From: an uncultured Eubacteriales bacterium
Lineage (GTDB): Bacteria; Bacillota; Clostridia; Oscillospirales; Acutalibacteraceae
Assembly: GCA_934457095.1 (NCBI GenBank)
Contig: CAKSHJ010000001.1
Location: forward strand, 352,480 to 416,479
DNA length: 64,000 nucleotides
Direction of reading: 5' to 3'
The notes beneath the pieces are model-generated. The model made no database searches, was not told where the DNA came from, and saw only the letters and a list, made by a program, of their open reading frames with translations. A program made the translations under genes and the position numbers. Shown piece by piece: positions 34,154-42,680 of this stretch (position 1 is its first letter; every line of letters begins with the position of its first letter).

Positions 34154-34561
34154 CTATACGCGTCTTCTCTTGGGAGGACGGCATCCGTTATGTGGAATCG
34201 GTGTAACATCCTTAATCATGCTAACCTCTAAGCCGGCGCCCTGCAAAGCACGAATTGCGGCCTCGCGGCCTGCGCCGGGTCCCTTTACAAAAACCTCGAC
34301 AGTTTTCATGCCGTGCTCCATAGCGGCTTTGGCTGCGGTTTCTGCTGCAGTTTGCGCTGCAAACGGGGTGGACTTTCTAGAACCCCTAAAGCCCAGTTCA
34401 CCGGAGCTTGCCCAAGAAATTGCATTACCCTGCACGTCTGTAATGGTAACAATTGTATTGTTAAAGGTGGACTGGATATGTGCAGCTCCACGCTCAATAT
34501 TTTTACGCTCGCGACGTCTGCGGACTGCGGTTGTTTTTTTACCGCCTTTTTGTGCTGCCAT
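34154..34561 (-). CDS. rpsK: 30S ribosomal protein S11
   Basis: A 135-residue platform protein. TFNNTIVTITD, SWASSGELGFRGSRKSTPFAAQ (split over about 50-70) and the C-terminal DVTPIPHNGCRPPKRRRV identify it. The N-terminal 15 residues are very basic (KKTTAVRRRRERK). It lies between rpsM and rpsD. Confidence 0.98.
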   Translation of the reverse strand: MAAQKGGKKTTAVRRRRERKNIERGAAHIQSTFNNTIVTITDVQGNAISWASSGELGFRGSRKSTPFAAQTAAETAAKAAMEHGMKTVEVFVKGPGAGREAAIRALQGAGLEVSMIKDVTPIPHNGCRPPKRRRV

Positions 34562-34586
34562 CTTAATAAATCCCTCCTAACTACGC

Positions 34587-34955
34587 TTATTTCTTTTTAT
34601 TAGCCATGGTTTTTTTCGGACCCTTGCGGGTGCGGGCGTTTGTTTTAGAACGCTGCCCTCTTACCGGCAAGCCCTTGCGGTGGCGAATTCCACGGTAACA
34701 CTGAATTTCAATCAATCGTTTAATATCGAACGCGATATCGCGTCTGAGGTCGCCCTCCACACGGTAATGATGCTCGATATATTCTCTCAATTTAGAAGCG
34801 TCGTCCTCGGTTAAATCCCTTACTCTCAAATCCGGGTTAATGCCGGTTGCTGCCAAAATGTCGGAAGCTGTTTTGCGGCCAATACCGAAAATATAAGTAA
34901 GACCGATTTCGATCCGCTTATCCCTTGGTAAATCAATACCTGCTATACGCGCCAT
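34587..34955 (-). CDS. rpsM: 30S ribosomal protein S13
   Basis: A 122-residue head protein that contacts the 50S subunit and tRNA. It starts MARIAGIDLPRDKRIEIGLT, has the GIGRKTASDIL helix-two-turn-helix region, and a basic C-terminal tail with RGQRSKTNARTRKGP that reaches the P site. It is encoded after rpmJ, as in the standard alpha operon. Confidence 0.98.
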   Translation of the reverse strand: MARIAGIDLPRDKRIEIGLTYIFGIGRKTASDILAATGINPDLRVRDLTEDDASKLREYIEHHYRVEGDLRRDIAFDIKRLIEIQCYRGIRHRKGLPVRGQRSKTNARTRKGPKKTMANKKK

Positions 34956-34991
34956 ACTGGTTGCACCTCCATGTTAAATCGGTTTGCGCCA

Positions 34992-35105
34992 TCAGCCCTG
35001 GCGCTGCTTATGCTTGGGGTTTTCACAAATAACCATGATTCTACCCTTGCGTTTAATTACTTTGCATTTTTCACAAATTTTCTTGACAGAAGGTCTGACT
35101 TTCAT
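34992..35105 (-). CDS. rpmJ: 50S ribosomal protein L36
   Basis: A 37-residue protein, found by reading the gap between infA and rpsM. It begins MKVRPSVKKICEKC and carries the zinc ribbon CxxC (residues 11 and 14), Cys 27 and His 32, so it is the zinc-binding form. Position between infA and rpsM is universal in bacteria. GGAGGGC precedes the ATG. Confidence 0.97.
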   Translation of the reverse strand: MKVRPSVKKICEKCKVIKRKGRIMVICENPKHKQRQG

Positions 35106-35139
35106 ATTTGCGCCCTCCTTATGCGTGAAGTCGTTTTGT

Positions 35140-35358
35140 TTACTTGGAACGCCATGTAATGCGTCCTCTGGTCAAATCATAGGGCGACATCTCTACCGTT
35201 ACCTTATCGCCGGGCAAAATGCGAATAAAATTCATGCGCAATTTGCCGGAGATATGAGCCAGTATAATGTGCCCGTTTGGCAGCTCTACATTAAATGTGG
35301 CATTTGGCAGAGCTTCCGTTACCGTACCCTCAATCTCAATTACGTCCTGTTTTGACAT
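35140..35358 (-). CDS. infA: Translation initiation factor IF-1
   Basis: A 72-residue OB-fold protein that binds the A site of the 30S subunit. It matches IF-1 end to end: DVIEIEGTVTEALPNATF, the HISGKLRMNFIRILPGDKV strand pair and the C-terminal PYDLTRGRITWR. The length is exactly typical. It sits between the KOW-protein gene and rpmJ. Confidence 0.98.
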   Translation of the reverse strand: MSKQDVIEIEGTVTEALPNATFNVELPNGHIILAHISGKLRMNFIRILPGDKVTVEMSPYDLTRGRITWRSK

Positions 35359-35385
35359 TTCAGAATAACCTCCTAAGCGGAAAAT

Positions 35386-35628
35386 CTATTTACAGTCAAA
35401 GGGCTGTAAAGCTTCATAGATTTCTTTATTGGTTTTCAATAAATGATTCGAAATTACCGTTTTTGTGGGAGCAAGATGCAACAGCTTCTTGCTCTTGGGT
35501 TTGGCAAGAATTCGGTCCCTGCCGTTGCAGAGCTGCGCCGTATCCCCGCTTATTTCCATTACAATGTAGAAACGGCCTTTGTCGTGCCCGGCCTTGGACC
35601 GTACAACAAGTCCTTTTATAAATTCCAT
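35386..35628 (-). CDS. KOW domain RNA-binding protein (L14e-like)
   Basis: An 80-residue protein with an N-terminal KOW-like segment (IKGLVVRSKAGHDKGRFYIV) resembling eukaryotic L14e/L6e. Homologues sit between map and infA in many Clostridia and are annotated as RNA-binding or ribosomal-like; their function is not established to my knowledge. ATG 35628 is 6 bp after AAGGTG; the GTG three codons earlier overlaps that site. Its position inside the superoperon suggests a translation-related role. Confidence 0.8.
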   Translation of the reverse strand: MEFIKGLVVRSKAGHDKGRFYIVMEISGDTAQLCNGRDRILAKPKSKKLLHLAPTKTVISNHLLKTNKEIYEALQPFDCK

Positions 35629-35638
35629 TTTGTTCACC

Positions 35639-36391
35639 TTAATCCGGCAATGTAAGAATTACAGGACCGTCGGGTGTAATTGCAATCGTATGCTCAAAAT
35701 GCGCAGAGAGCTTGCCGTCGGTTGTTACAACCGACCAATTGTCAGGCAAAGTCTGTACATCGGCAACCCCGGCGTTGACCATAGGTTCAATTGCAATTGT
35801 CATGCCCGGTAACAGACGCACACCTCTTCCCGGTGTGCCGTAATTTGGTACGCTCGGTTCTTCATGCAGCTGTGCACCTACTCCGTGGCCGACGAATTCG
35901 CGTACCACCGAGTAGCCGCGCGCCTCGACATACCTTTGGACCGCGCTTCCAATATCGCCCAGCCTGTTTCCGGGTATTGCAGCGGCAATGCCCTCAAACA
36001 AACTCTGGCAAGTCGTTTCCATAAGCGCCTTAGCCTCATGGCTTACTTCTCCGCAGGTAAATGTCCACGCATTGTCTCCGTGAAAGCCCTCGTAAAAAGC
36101 GCCCACATCTATGCTGACAATATCGCCCTGCTTTAAAATCTGGCTCTTATGGGGTATGCCGTGGATGACCACATCATTCACTGAAATACAAGCGCTTGCC
36201 GGAAAGCCTCCGTAATTCAAGAAAGACGGAATGGCTCCCTGCTGTTCAATATACCTACGAACAATTCGGTCAATTTCCAGCGTATTCACGCCGGGTTCCA
36301 CCGCCTCACCGGCCAATTTTAACGCCCGTGCCGAAATTCTGCCGGCATCTCTCATTGCAGAGAGCTCGCGGGCTGTTTTTAACACAACCAT
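35639..36391 (-). CDS. map: Methionine aminopeptidase, type I
   Basis: A 250-residue enzyme removing the initiator Met. Metal ligands are visible in SIDVGAF (Asp), GFHGDNAW (Asp), FVGHGVG (His), AIEPMV (Glu) and HFEHTIAIT (Glu); the substrate-site His lies in NDVVIHGIP. The gene follows adk with a 2-bp gap, as in the spc operon of Firmicutes. Confidence 0.97.
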   Translation of the reverse strand: MVVLKTARELSAMRDAGRISARALKLAGEAVEPGVNTLEIDRIVRRYIEQQGAIPSFLNYGGFPASACISVNDVVIHGIPHKSQILKQGDIVSIDVGAFYEGFHGDNAWTFTCGEVSHEAKALMETTCQSLFEGIAAAIPGNRLGDIGSAVQRYVEARGYSVVREFVGHGVGAQLHEEPSVPNYGTPGRGVRLLPGMTIAIEPMVNAGVADVQTLPDNWSVVTTDGKLSAHFEHTIAITPDGPVILTLPD

Positions 36392-36393
36392 GG

Positions 36394-37026
36394 CTACGCC
36401 TCGATTGCGGCAAGAGTCAGCCGGGTAATTTCGTCAATGTCCCCTTGGCCGTTTACCCCAAACAATTTGCCTTGTTTTTGGTAATAGCCCTTGAGCGGTT
36501 CGGTTTGTTCGTGGTATACCTGCAAGCGGTCTTTGACCGTTTCAGGATGATCATCTTTGCGTTGAACAAGGGTGCTGTTACATTTGTCGCATTGATTTTC
36601 TACCTTGGGCGGATTGTGCTCCACATGGTAGGTATCGCCGCAAATTTCACAAACACGGCGTCCGGACAGGCGGCTTACAATTTCCCGGTCTGAAACCTGA
36701 ATTTCAATGACCTTGTCAATTTGTACGCCCAGCTTATCCAGAGCCTCGGCCTGAGGAATGGTGCGCGGAAAGCCGTCCAATACAAAGCCGTTTTTGCAGT
36801 CGTTTTCTGCCAAACGTTCTTTGATAATGCCGATAACAATTTCGTCCGGCACCAACTTTCCATCGTCCATATAGGTTTTTGCCTTTAAACCCATCTCAGT
36901 ACCGCTTTTCAGCGCTGCACGGATGATATTACCCGTTGAAATGGTGGGAATTTGCAGACGCTTGCAAATAACCGCCGCCTGCGTTCCCTTTCCGGCGCCC
37001 GGTGCGCCAAGGAGAATGATATTCAT
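36394..37026 (-). CDS. adk: Adenylate kinase
   Basis: A 210-residue long-form kinase. The P-loop is GAPGAGKGT (residues 7-15), the NMP-binding segment TGNIIRAAL follows, and DGFPRT closes the active site. The LID domain (about 125-160) has a Cys4 zinc site (CEIC and CDKC), common in Gram-positive enzymes. The gene lies between secY and map. Confidence 0.98.
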   Translation of the reverse strand: MNIILLGAPGAGKGTQAAVICKRLQIPTISTGNIIRAALKSGTEMGLKAKTYMDDGKLVPDEIVIGIIKERLAENDCKNGFVLDGFPRTIPQAEALDKLGVQIDKVIEIQVSDREIVSRLSGRRVCEICGDTYHVEHNPPKVENQCDKCNSTLVQRKDDHPETVKDRLQVYHEQTEPLKGYYQKQGKLFGVNGQGDIDEITRLTLAAIEA

Positions 37027-37054
37027 ATCGCTTAACTCCTATCTGCCCAATACA

Positions 37055-38389
37055 TTAGTCAAGGAAGCCCTTGTAGCTGCGCAATTGCATCTGAGATTCC
37101 ATTTGTTTAATGGTCTCCAGCGCAACGCCAACCAAAATAATGATGGATGTTCCGCCCATGGTCAGGTTGGTCATGCCAGAAGCCGAAGTATAGACCATTG
37201 GCACCAACGCCACCACAGCAAGGAACAGTGCGCCGAGCAGGGTAATTTTTGAAAGAATCTTTGCAATATATTCAGAAGTGGGCTTACCCGGACGAATCCC
37301 CGGAATAGAACCGTTGTTCTGACGCAGATTGTTGGCAATTTCAACCGGATTATACTGAATGGTCACATAAAAGAACGCAAACATGATAATCAATATTGCA
37401 AAGACGATGCAATAAATCCAACCGCCGGTGGTAAAGGCATCAAAAAAGCCTTTCCAAAAGCCCTCCTTCACCGAGTCGCCCAGAAAAATCTGAATCGTAC
37501 TGGGAATCGAAAGAATCGAACTTGCAAAGATGACCGGCATAACACCGGAAATGCCCACCTTAATCGGAATATGCGTGCTTTGACCCTGATACATTTTTCT
37601 GCCGACCACACGTTTTGCGTATTGAATCGGAATTCTGCGCTCTGCGTCGTTCATAAAGGAAATCACCCACAAAAGCGCTAAGAAAATGAACAGGAACACA
37701 GGTGCCAAAATAAAATATTTCCAGCTTGCACCCGGATATTTTACCGCCTCGACAAAGTAGTTGACAAGGTGTGTAAACAGGTTCGGCATATTCGCTACAA
37801 TACCGGCAAACAAAATCACCGAAATACCGTTACCTATGCCGCGCTTGTTAATTTGCTCACCCAGCCACATCAGCAATGCCGTGCCCGCGGTAAACGAAAG
37901 AATAATTACAATCGCCGAGAAAACCTGAGCTCCGCCGTCGGTATATTTGACAACATTGGCGCCCTCATAGTTGCTGGCCCGCAAATAGAAATAATAACCC
38001 GTACCCTGCAATAAACCCAATGCCACAGTTAGATAGCGGGTAATCGCCGTAATTTTCTTGCGTCCCAATTCACCCTCTCTGGAAAGCCGTTCCAGCGGCG
38101 GAATGGCAACCGTGAGTAGCTGCATAATAATCGAGGCGTTAATATACGGCGTAATCGACATGGCAAATAACGTTGCATTTGCAAACGCACCGCCCGAAAG
38201 CATATCCAAATAGCCCAAGGCCGATCCGCTTCCCGCTACAGTGTCCATCAGGCCTTTTAAGGCGCCGCCGTCCAAAAACGGTACCGGAATCACCGAGCCG
38301 ATTCTGAAAATAATAATAATCAACAGGGTAAAGAATAATTTTTTTCTTAAATCGGGCATTGCCCAGGCATTCTTCATTGTTTTAAACAA
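37055..38389 (-). CDS. secY: Preprotein translocase subunit SecY
   Basis: A 444-residue channel protein with ten predicted membrane helices. Family segments are PVPFLDG near residue 35, the plug-region GGAFANATLFAMSITPYINASI, the QRRIPIQYAKR-like loop (AERRIPIQYAKR), and PGIRPGKPTSEYI before the last helices. It forms the SecYEG channel used by SecA and by ribosomes. The gene follows rplO with a 1-bp gap. Confidence 0.98.
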   Translation of the reverse strand: MFKTMKNAWAMPDLRKKLFFTLLIIIIFRIGSVIPVPFLDGGALKGLMDTVAGSGSALGYLDMLSGGAFANATLFAMSITPYINASIIMQLLTVAIPPLERLSREGELGRKKITAITRYLTVALGLLQGTGYYFYLRASNYEGANVVKYTDGGAQVFSAIVIILSFTAGTALLMWLGEQINKRGIGNGISVILFAGIVANMPNLFTHLVNYFVEAVKYPGASWKYFILAPVFLFIFLALLWVISFMNDAERRIPIQYAKRVVGRKMYQGQSTHIPIKVGISGVMPVIFASSILSIPSTIQIFLGDSVKEGFWKGFFDAFTTGGWIYCIVFAILIIMFAFFYVTIQYNPVEIANNLRQNNGSIPGIRPGKPTSEYIAKILSKITLLGALFLAVVALVPMVYTSASGMTNLTMGGTSIIILVGVALETIKQMESQMQLRSYKGFLD

Positions 38390-38390
38390 C

Positions 38391-38831
38391 TCAGATCACC
38401 TCTGCTTTCCCACCTGCAGATTCAATCTTTTGCTTTGCACCCTCGGAATAAGCGCCAACCTTAACCGTTAAGCTTTTGGTCAGCTTGCCATTTGCGAGAA
38501 TTTTAATACCGTCACAATGTTTTTTCACCAAGCCGGCATCAATCAAAGCCTGTGTATCTACAACCGCACCGTTCTCAAAAGATTCCAAAGAACCTACATT
38601 GATTGCAATGATTTCTTTTGCAAAAATATTGTGAAAGCCTCTTTTGGGTACGCGCCGTTGCAATGGCATTTGGCCACCCTCAAAGCCCGGACGAATACTT
38701 GCGCCGGACCTTGCTTTTTGACCCTTGTGACCTTTACCGGCGGTTTTGCCCCAGCCGGAACCGTGACCTCTGCCCACTCTTCTGGAAACCTTGGTAGAGC
38801 CGGGTACAGCAGATAAATCGTGCAATTTCAT
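38391..38831 (-). CDS. rplO: 50S ribosomal protein L15
   Basis: A 146-residue protein. The start MKLHDLSAVPGSTK, the Gly- and Lys-rich region RRVGRGHGSGWGKTAGKGHKG and the GGQMPLQRRVPKRGF segment are diagnostic. Its C-terminal globular part ends VGAYSEGAKQKIESAGG. It lies between rpmD and secY as usual. Confidence 0.98.
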   Translation of the reverse strand: MKLHDLSAVPGSTKVSRRVGRGHGSGWGKTAGKGHKGQKARSGASIRPGFEGGQMPLQRRVPKRGFHNIFAKEIIAINVGSLESFENGAVVDTQALIDAGLVKKHCDGIKILANGKLTKSLTVKVGAYSEGAKQKIESAGGKAEVI

Positions 38832-38849
38832 TGATAGAGCACCTCCTTC

Positions 38850-39029
38850 TTACGCCTGTGTTACGTCGATGAGGTGGACGATTTTAGCCACCTTGCCTTT
38901 GGTTTGCGGATTATCGGGTTGTGTGGTACAATCGCCGATTTTTTTCAAGCCTAAAGCCCGGGCAGTGGCAATTTGGTCCTTTTTGCTGCCGATAAGGCTT
39001 TTTACCAGCTTAATTTTTAGCTGTGCCAT
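38850..39029 (-). CDS. rpmD: 50S ribosomal protein L30
   Basis: A 59-residue protein found by reading the gap between rpsE and rplO. It reads MAQLKIKLVKSLIGSKKDQ, then ATARALGLKKIG and a C-terminal VHLIDV, matching bacterial L30 in length and pattern. AGGGGGTAGC precedes the ATG. Confidence 0.97.
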   Translation of the reverse strand: MAQLKIKLVKSLIGSKKDQIATARALGLKKIGDCTTQPDNPQTKGKVAKIVHLIDVTQA

Positions 39030-39045
39030 AATTGCTACCCCCTTG

Positions 39046-39543
39046 TTATAGAATCTCTTTTACGCTTTTGCCACGCGCTGCCGCAACCTCTTGTGCAGTG
39101 CGTAATTGCGCCAGACCCTGAATGGTTGCTCTTACCACATTGCAAGGGTTGTTCGAGCGCAATGCCTTGGTTCTGATGTCCTTAATGCCTGCAGCCTCTA
39201 CAACCGCACGCACAGGACCGCCGGCAATAACACCGGTACCGGGCGCTGCCGGCTTCATCAAAACGCGACCTGCATCGTAAGCGCCAATTACTTCGTGCGG
39301 AATGGTTGTGCCGCGCATGGAAACCTTCATCAGATTTTTCTTAGCGTCCTCAATGCCCTTGCGGATGGAATCCGGAACCTCGCCGGATTTACCGATGCCA
39401 AAGCCTACAATGCCGTTGCCGTCGCCCACAACTACCAAAGCGGCAAATTTAAAAATACGACCGCCCTTTACGGTTTTGGAAACACGGTTGATGGCAACCA
39501 CATGTTCTTTCAAATCTAATGTTGATGCGTCAATTCTAGCCAA
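39046..39543 (-). CDS. rpsE: 30S ribosomal protein S5
   Basis: A 165-residue protein important for decoding accuracy. It has the double-stranded-RNA-binding-like N-terminal domain with INRVSKTVKGGRIFKFAALV and GFGIGKSGEVPDSI, and the C-terminal domain with GTGVIAGGPVRAVVEAAGI. The length and order (rplR-rpsE-rpmD) are standard. Confidence 0.98.
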   Translation of the reverse strand: MARIDASTLDLKEHVVAINRVSKTVKGGRIFKFAALVVVGDGNGIVGFGIGKSGEVPDSIRKGIEDAKKNLMKVSMRGTTIPHEVIGAYDAGRVLMKPAAPGTGVIAGGPVRAVVEAAGIKDIRTKALRSNNPCNVVRATIQGLAQLRTAQEVAAARGKSVKEIL

Positions 39544-39560
39544 AAGTCATTCCCTCCTTC

Positions 39561-39920
39561 TTAGAAGTTGAGGCCGCCCTCACGGGCGCCTTCGGCCAGC
39601 TCTTTAACACGGCCGTGGAAAATATAACCGCCGCGGTCAAAAACGACCTCTGTAATACCTTTATCTTTTGCACGCTTTGCAATCAATTTGCCGACCGCGC
39701 GTGCTGCCTCTTTGTTTCCGCCATTACCGGTAAACTCTTTGTCCAGAGTAGAAGCTGCTACAAGAGTAACCCCTTTTACATCATCAATAATCTGAGCATA
39801 GATGTTTTTGGTGGAGCGGAAAACATTCAGGCGCGGACACTGTGTTGTGCCCGAAATTTTCGCGCGCACTCTTTTGTGGCGCTTCAGTCGAGCTGTATTT
39901 TTATCAGCTTTTTTCACCAT
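39561..39920 (-). CDS. rplR: 50S ribosomal protein L18
   Basis: A 119-residue 5S rRNA-binding protein. The basic N terminus RLKRHKRVRAKISGT, LNVFRSTKNIYAQIID, and the C-terminal VFDRGGYIFHGRVKELAEGAREGGL (positions about 95-119) are diagnostic. It lies between rplF and rpsE. Confidence 0.98.
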   Translation of the reverse strand: MVKKADKNTARLKRHKRVRAKISGTTQCPRLNVFRSTKNIYAQIIDDVKGVTLVAASTLDKEFTGNGGNKEAARAVGKLIAKRAKDKGITEVVFDRGGYIFHGRVKELAEGAREGGLNF

Positions 39921-39933
39921 AATGTTTCACCCC

Positions 39934-40482
39934 TTACTTTTTAGAGCCCTTACCGGCTTTACCTTCTTTGCGGCGAATAACCTCGTCAACATACTTAATA
40001 CCCTTGCCCTTATACGGCTCCGGCAGACGTTTTTCACGAATCTCCGCTGCAAATTGACCAACTTTTTGTTTATCCGGTCCGGAAACAATGATTTTATTCG
40101 GAGACGGACACTCAATCGTAATGCCCTCTATCTCAGACATAATCACCTGATGCGAAAAACCAAGGTTCATCACCAAATCTTTGCCCTGCTTTGCCACACG
40201 GTAGCCAACGCCGTTTACATCAAGCTCTTTTTTGTAGCCCTCTGTTACACCTACCACCATATTGTGAATCAAAGTGCGGCTCAAACCGTGCAATGAACGG
40301 TTCTCTTTTTCGTCGTTCGGGCGCGTTACCAAAATCACATTATCCTCTTTTGTTACCGCAATATTCGGGTGAATCTCTTGGGATAAAGTTGCCTTTGCAC
40401 CTTTGACTGTTACTACGTTGCCGTTGATGCTTACCTCAACGCCAGCGGGAATATTTATCGGTTTTCTTCCAATTCTAGACAT
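39934..40482 (-). CDS. rplF: 50S ribosomal protein L6
   Basis: A 182-residue protein at the base of the L7/L12 stalk. ATG 40482 gives MSRIGRKPINIPAGV, the invariant start, and follows GAAGAG; 17 upstream in-frame codons are rejected. The two tandem domains and the C-terminal PEPYKGKGIKY signature (about 157-167) are intact. Confidence 0.98.
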   Translation of the reverse strand: MSRIGRKPINIPAGVEVSINGNVVTVKGAKATLSQEIHPNIAVTKEDNVILVTRPNDEKENRSLHGLSRTLIHNMVVGVTEGYKKELDVNGVGYRVAKQGKDLVMNLGFSHQVIMSEIEGITIECPSPNKIIVSGPDKQKVGQFAAEIREKRLPEPYKGKGIKYVDEVIRRKEGKAGKGSKK

Positions 40483-40498
40483 CTCTTCACCCCCCTGT

Positions 40499-40897
40499 TT
40501 ACCAAATAAATGCCAGAACTTCGCCGCCAACATTCTCCTTGCGTGCCTGACGGTCGGTCATAACACCCTTGGAAGTGGAAATAATGGCAACGCCAAGGCC
40601 CTTAATGACCTTTGGCAATTCTTCTGCGTTGGAATAAATTCTAAGACCCGGTTTGGAAACTCTTTTCAGGCCTTTGATTACAGCGGTTTTACCCTCGCCG
40701 TATTTTAAGTTGATTTTAATCATGCCTTGTTTGCCGTCTTCAACCACTGTGAAGTTTTTCACGTATCCCTCGTCAGCCAAAATCTGTACAATCGACTTTT
40801 TCATGTTTGACGCAGGAACTTCAACGGAGTCGTGCTTTGCAGCGCTCGCGTTGCGGATACGCGTAAGCAAATCTGCAATGGGATCTGTAATCTGCAT
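40499..40897 (-). CDS. rpsH: 30S ribosomal protein S8
   Basis: A 132-residue 16S rRNA-binding protein. It starts MQITDPIADLLTRIRNA, has VPASNMKKSIVQILADEGYV, and ends with STSKGVMTDRQARKENVGGEVLAFIW (about 107-132), all S8 hallmarks. In E. coli S8 represses the spc operon; no matching site was identified here. Confidence 0.98.
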   Translation of the reverse strand: MQITDPIADLLTRIRNASAAKHDSVEVPASNMKKSIVQILADEGYVKNFTVVEDGKQGMIKINLKYGEGKTAVIKGLKRVSKPGLRIYSNAEELPKVIKGLGVAIISTSKGVMTDRQARKENVGGEVLAFIW

Positions 40898-40921
40898 ACC
40901 GTTTACCTCCTTGTGTTAAGC

Positions 40922-41107
40922 TTACCAGCTTGCCTTTTTCACGCCCGGAATCTGGCCCTTGTGAGCTAATTCTCTAAAGCAAATACGGCAAATACCAAAC
41001 TTACGAAGATAGGCGTGCGGCCTGCCACAGATTTTGCATCTGTTATATTCGCGAGTAGAGTATTTGGAACCTCTTTGTTGTTTTACTTTCATAGAAGTTT
41101 TGGCCAC
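40922..41107 (-). CDS. rpsZ: 30S ribosomal protein S14, zinc-binding type
   Basis: A 61-residue short-form S14. The zinc site is Cys-x2-Cys (CKIC, about residue 24) and Cys-x2-Cys (CRIC, about residue 40), the C+ type. YSTREYNRCKICGRPH and the C-terminal PGVKKASW fit the family. It lies between rplE and rpsH; only this S14 copy is present in the window. Confidence 0.97.
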   Translation of the reverse strand: MAKTSMKVKQQRGSKYSTREYNRCKICGRPHAYLRKFGICRICFRELAHKGQIPGVKKASW

Positions 41108-41119
41108 AATATTCCCTCC

Positions 41120-41659
41120 TTATTTCGCAAACGGAGCGCCCATCAGAGACAATAGCTCCTTAGACTCTTCGTCGGTGTTTGCTGTTGTTACGAAACAGAT
41201 GTCCATTCCGCGTACCTTATCAATTTTATCGTAGTCGATTTCAGGAAAAATCAACTGCTCTTTAACGCCCATATTGTAATTGCCTCGGCCATCAAACGAG
41301 TTGGGGTTGATTCCTCTAAAGTCTCTGACTCTGGGCAACGCAACATTGAACAGCTTGTCAACAAATTCATACATGTTCTCACCGCGCAACGTTACCTTCA
41401 CGCCAATGTTCATGCCCTCGCGCAATTTAAAGTTTGCAACGGACTTCTTTGCCTTACAGGTAATCGGTTTTTGGCCGGTAATGGCAGCAATGTCGGTCAT
41501 AATCGCCTCAATCACCTTGGCATTATCCTTAGCCTCGCCCGCACCCACATTGATGATTACCTTCTCCAGCTTCGGTATCTGCATTACGCTTTTGTAAGAG
41601 AATTTTTTCATCAAAGCCGGGGCAATGTCTTTTTTGTAGTAATCCTTCAGTTTTGCCAT
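41120..41659 (-). CDS. rplE: 50S ribosomal protein L5
   Basis: A 179-residue 5S rRNA-binding protein at the P-site bridge. ATG 41659 gives MAKLKDYYKKDIAPALMKKF and follows GGGAGG; 14 in-frame codons upstream overlap the rplX end and are rejected. MQIPKLEKVIINVG, KLREGMNIGVKVTLRG and RDFRGINPNSFDGRGNY are diagnostic. Confidence 0.98.
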   Translation of the reverse strand: MAKLKDYYKKDIAPALMKKFSYKSVMQIPKLEKVIINVGAGEAKDNAKVIEAIMTDIAAITGQKPITCKAKKSVANFKLREGMNIGVKVTLRGENMYEFVDKLFNVALPRVRDFRGINPNSFDGRGNYNMGVKEQLIFPEIDYDKIDKVRGMDICFVTTANTDEESKELLSLMGAPFAK

Positions 41660-41673
41660 GTAAACTCCCTCCC

Positions 41674-41991
41674 TTACAGCGTTGCGCCGCATTTTTTGCA
41701 AATGCGTGCTTTTTTACCGTCTTTTTCAATTTTGTGTGCAACGCGTGTAGGCTTGGAGCAGCCCGGGCAAACAATTTGAACCTTGCAGGCATACATAGCG
41801 CCCTCGGCCTTGGCAATACCGCCCTGCTCGCCCATTTTGCGCGGCTTTACATGCTTGGTTACCAAATTTCGACCCTCGATAATCACCTTGCCCTCTTTGG
41901 GACTCACGGCCAAAATCTTACCCTCTTTGCCGCGGTCCTTGCCGCTTAAAATTTTAACGGTGTCACCGGTTTTAACATGAATCTTATTCAT
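41674..41991 (-). CDS. rplX: 50S ribosomal protein L24
   Basis: A 105-residue assembly-initiator protein. The KOW motif is near the N terminus (VKTGDTVKILSGKDRGKEGKI), followed by EGRNLVTKHVKP. The C-terminal half carries two CxxC pairs (CPGC and CKKC), a likely zinc site seen in many Firmicutes. It lies between rplN and rplE. Confidence 0.97.
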   Translation of the reverse strand: MNKIHVKTGDTVKILSGKDRGKEGKILAVSPKEGKVIIEGRNLVTKHVKPRKMGEQGGIAKAEGAMYACKVQIVCPGCSKPTRVAHKIEKDGKKARICKKCGATL

Positions 41992-42006
41992 TAGTGAACA
42001 CCTCCA

Positions 42007-42375
42007 TTACAATACTTCCGGGGCAAGACTAAGAATTTTCAAATAGTCTTTGTCGCGCAATTCTCTGGCAACAGGGCCAAAAATACGCGTTCCCCTTGGG
42101 TTTTTGTCATCTCGAATAATTACAGCGGCATTTTCGTCAAAACGAATATATGTGCCGTCGTCTCGGCGAACACCGAAAGCAGTTCTTACAATAACCGCTT
42201 TTACAACCTCGCCTTTTTTAACAACGCCGCCGGGTGCTGCTTTTTTAACCGAAGCCACCACAACGTCGCCGATATTGGCATACCTTCTGCCGGTGCCGCC
42301 CAAAACGCGAATGCACATAATCTCTTTCGCGCCGGTGTTGTCGGCAACCTTAAGGTAAGTCTGCTGTTGTATCAC
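42007..42375 (-). CDS. rplN: 50S ribosomal protein L14
   Basis: A 122-residue protein. MIQQQTYLKVADNTGAKEIMCIRVLGG is the invariant start (positions 1-27), and the signature VIVRTAFGVRRDDGTYIRFDENA plus GTRIFGPVARELRDKDYLKILSLAPEVL complete it. It binds 23S rRNA at the subunit interface. Confidence 0.98.
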   Translation of the reverse strand: MIQQQTYLKVADNTGAKEIMCIRVLGGTGRRYANIGDVVVASVKKAAPGGVVKKGEVVKAVIVRTAFGVRRDDGTYIRFDENAAVIIRDDKNPRGTRIFGPVARELRDKDYLKILSLAPEVL

Positions 42376-42405
42376 AGTGCGTTCCTCCTTCTTTGTAAAG
42401 CCAAA

Positions 42406-42663
42406 TTACTTGGCTTTTTCAATAATCTCAACCAGTCTCCATCTCTTGTCTTTGGAAAGAGGACGAGTTTCCATAACCCGTACCACATCACCAATGTTGC
42501 ACTCGTTTTTCTCGTCGTGCGCCTTAACATTGATGGTACGCTTAATAATTTTATTGTAAAGCGGGTGCTTTACGCTGTCTTCGATTGCCACAACAATGGT
42601 TTTTTCCATTTTGTTGCTTTTCACCTTGCCCACCAAGGTTTTTCTCATATTTCTATCGCTCAC
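42406..42663 (-). CDS. rpsQ: 30S ribosomal protein S17
   Basis: An 85-residue OB-fold protein that binds 16S rRNA early. RKTLVGKVKSNKMEKTIVVA, HPLYNKIIKR and GDVVRVMETRPLSKDKRWRLVEIIEKAK (about 58-85) are typical. It lies between rpmC and rplN. Confidence 0.97.
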   Translation of the reverse strand: MSDRNMRKTLVGKVKSNKMEKTIVVAIEDSVKHPLYNKIIKRTINVKAHDEKNECNIGDVVRVMETRPLSKDKRWRLVEIIEKAK

Positions 42664-42680
42664 AGCTAAACCTCCTTCCG

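Noticed and set aside
40922..41107. Horizontal transfer of parts of the ribosomal superoperon
   Set aside because: Gene order is canonical throughout and no compositional break or mobile element was seen.
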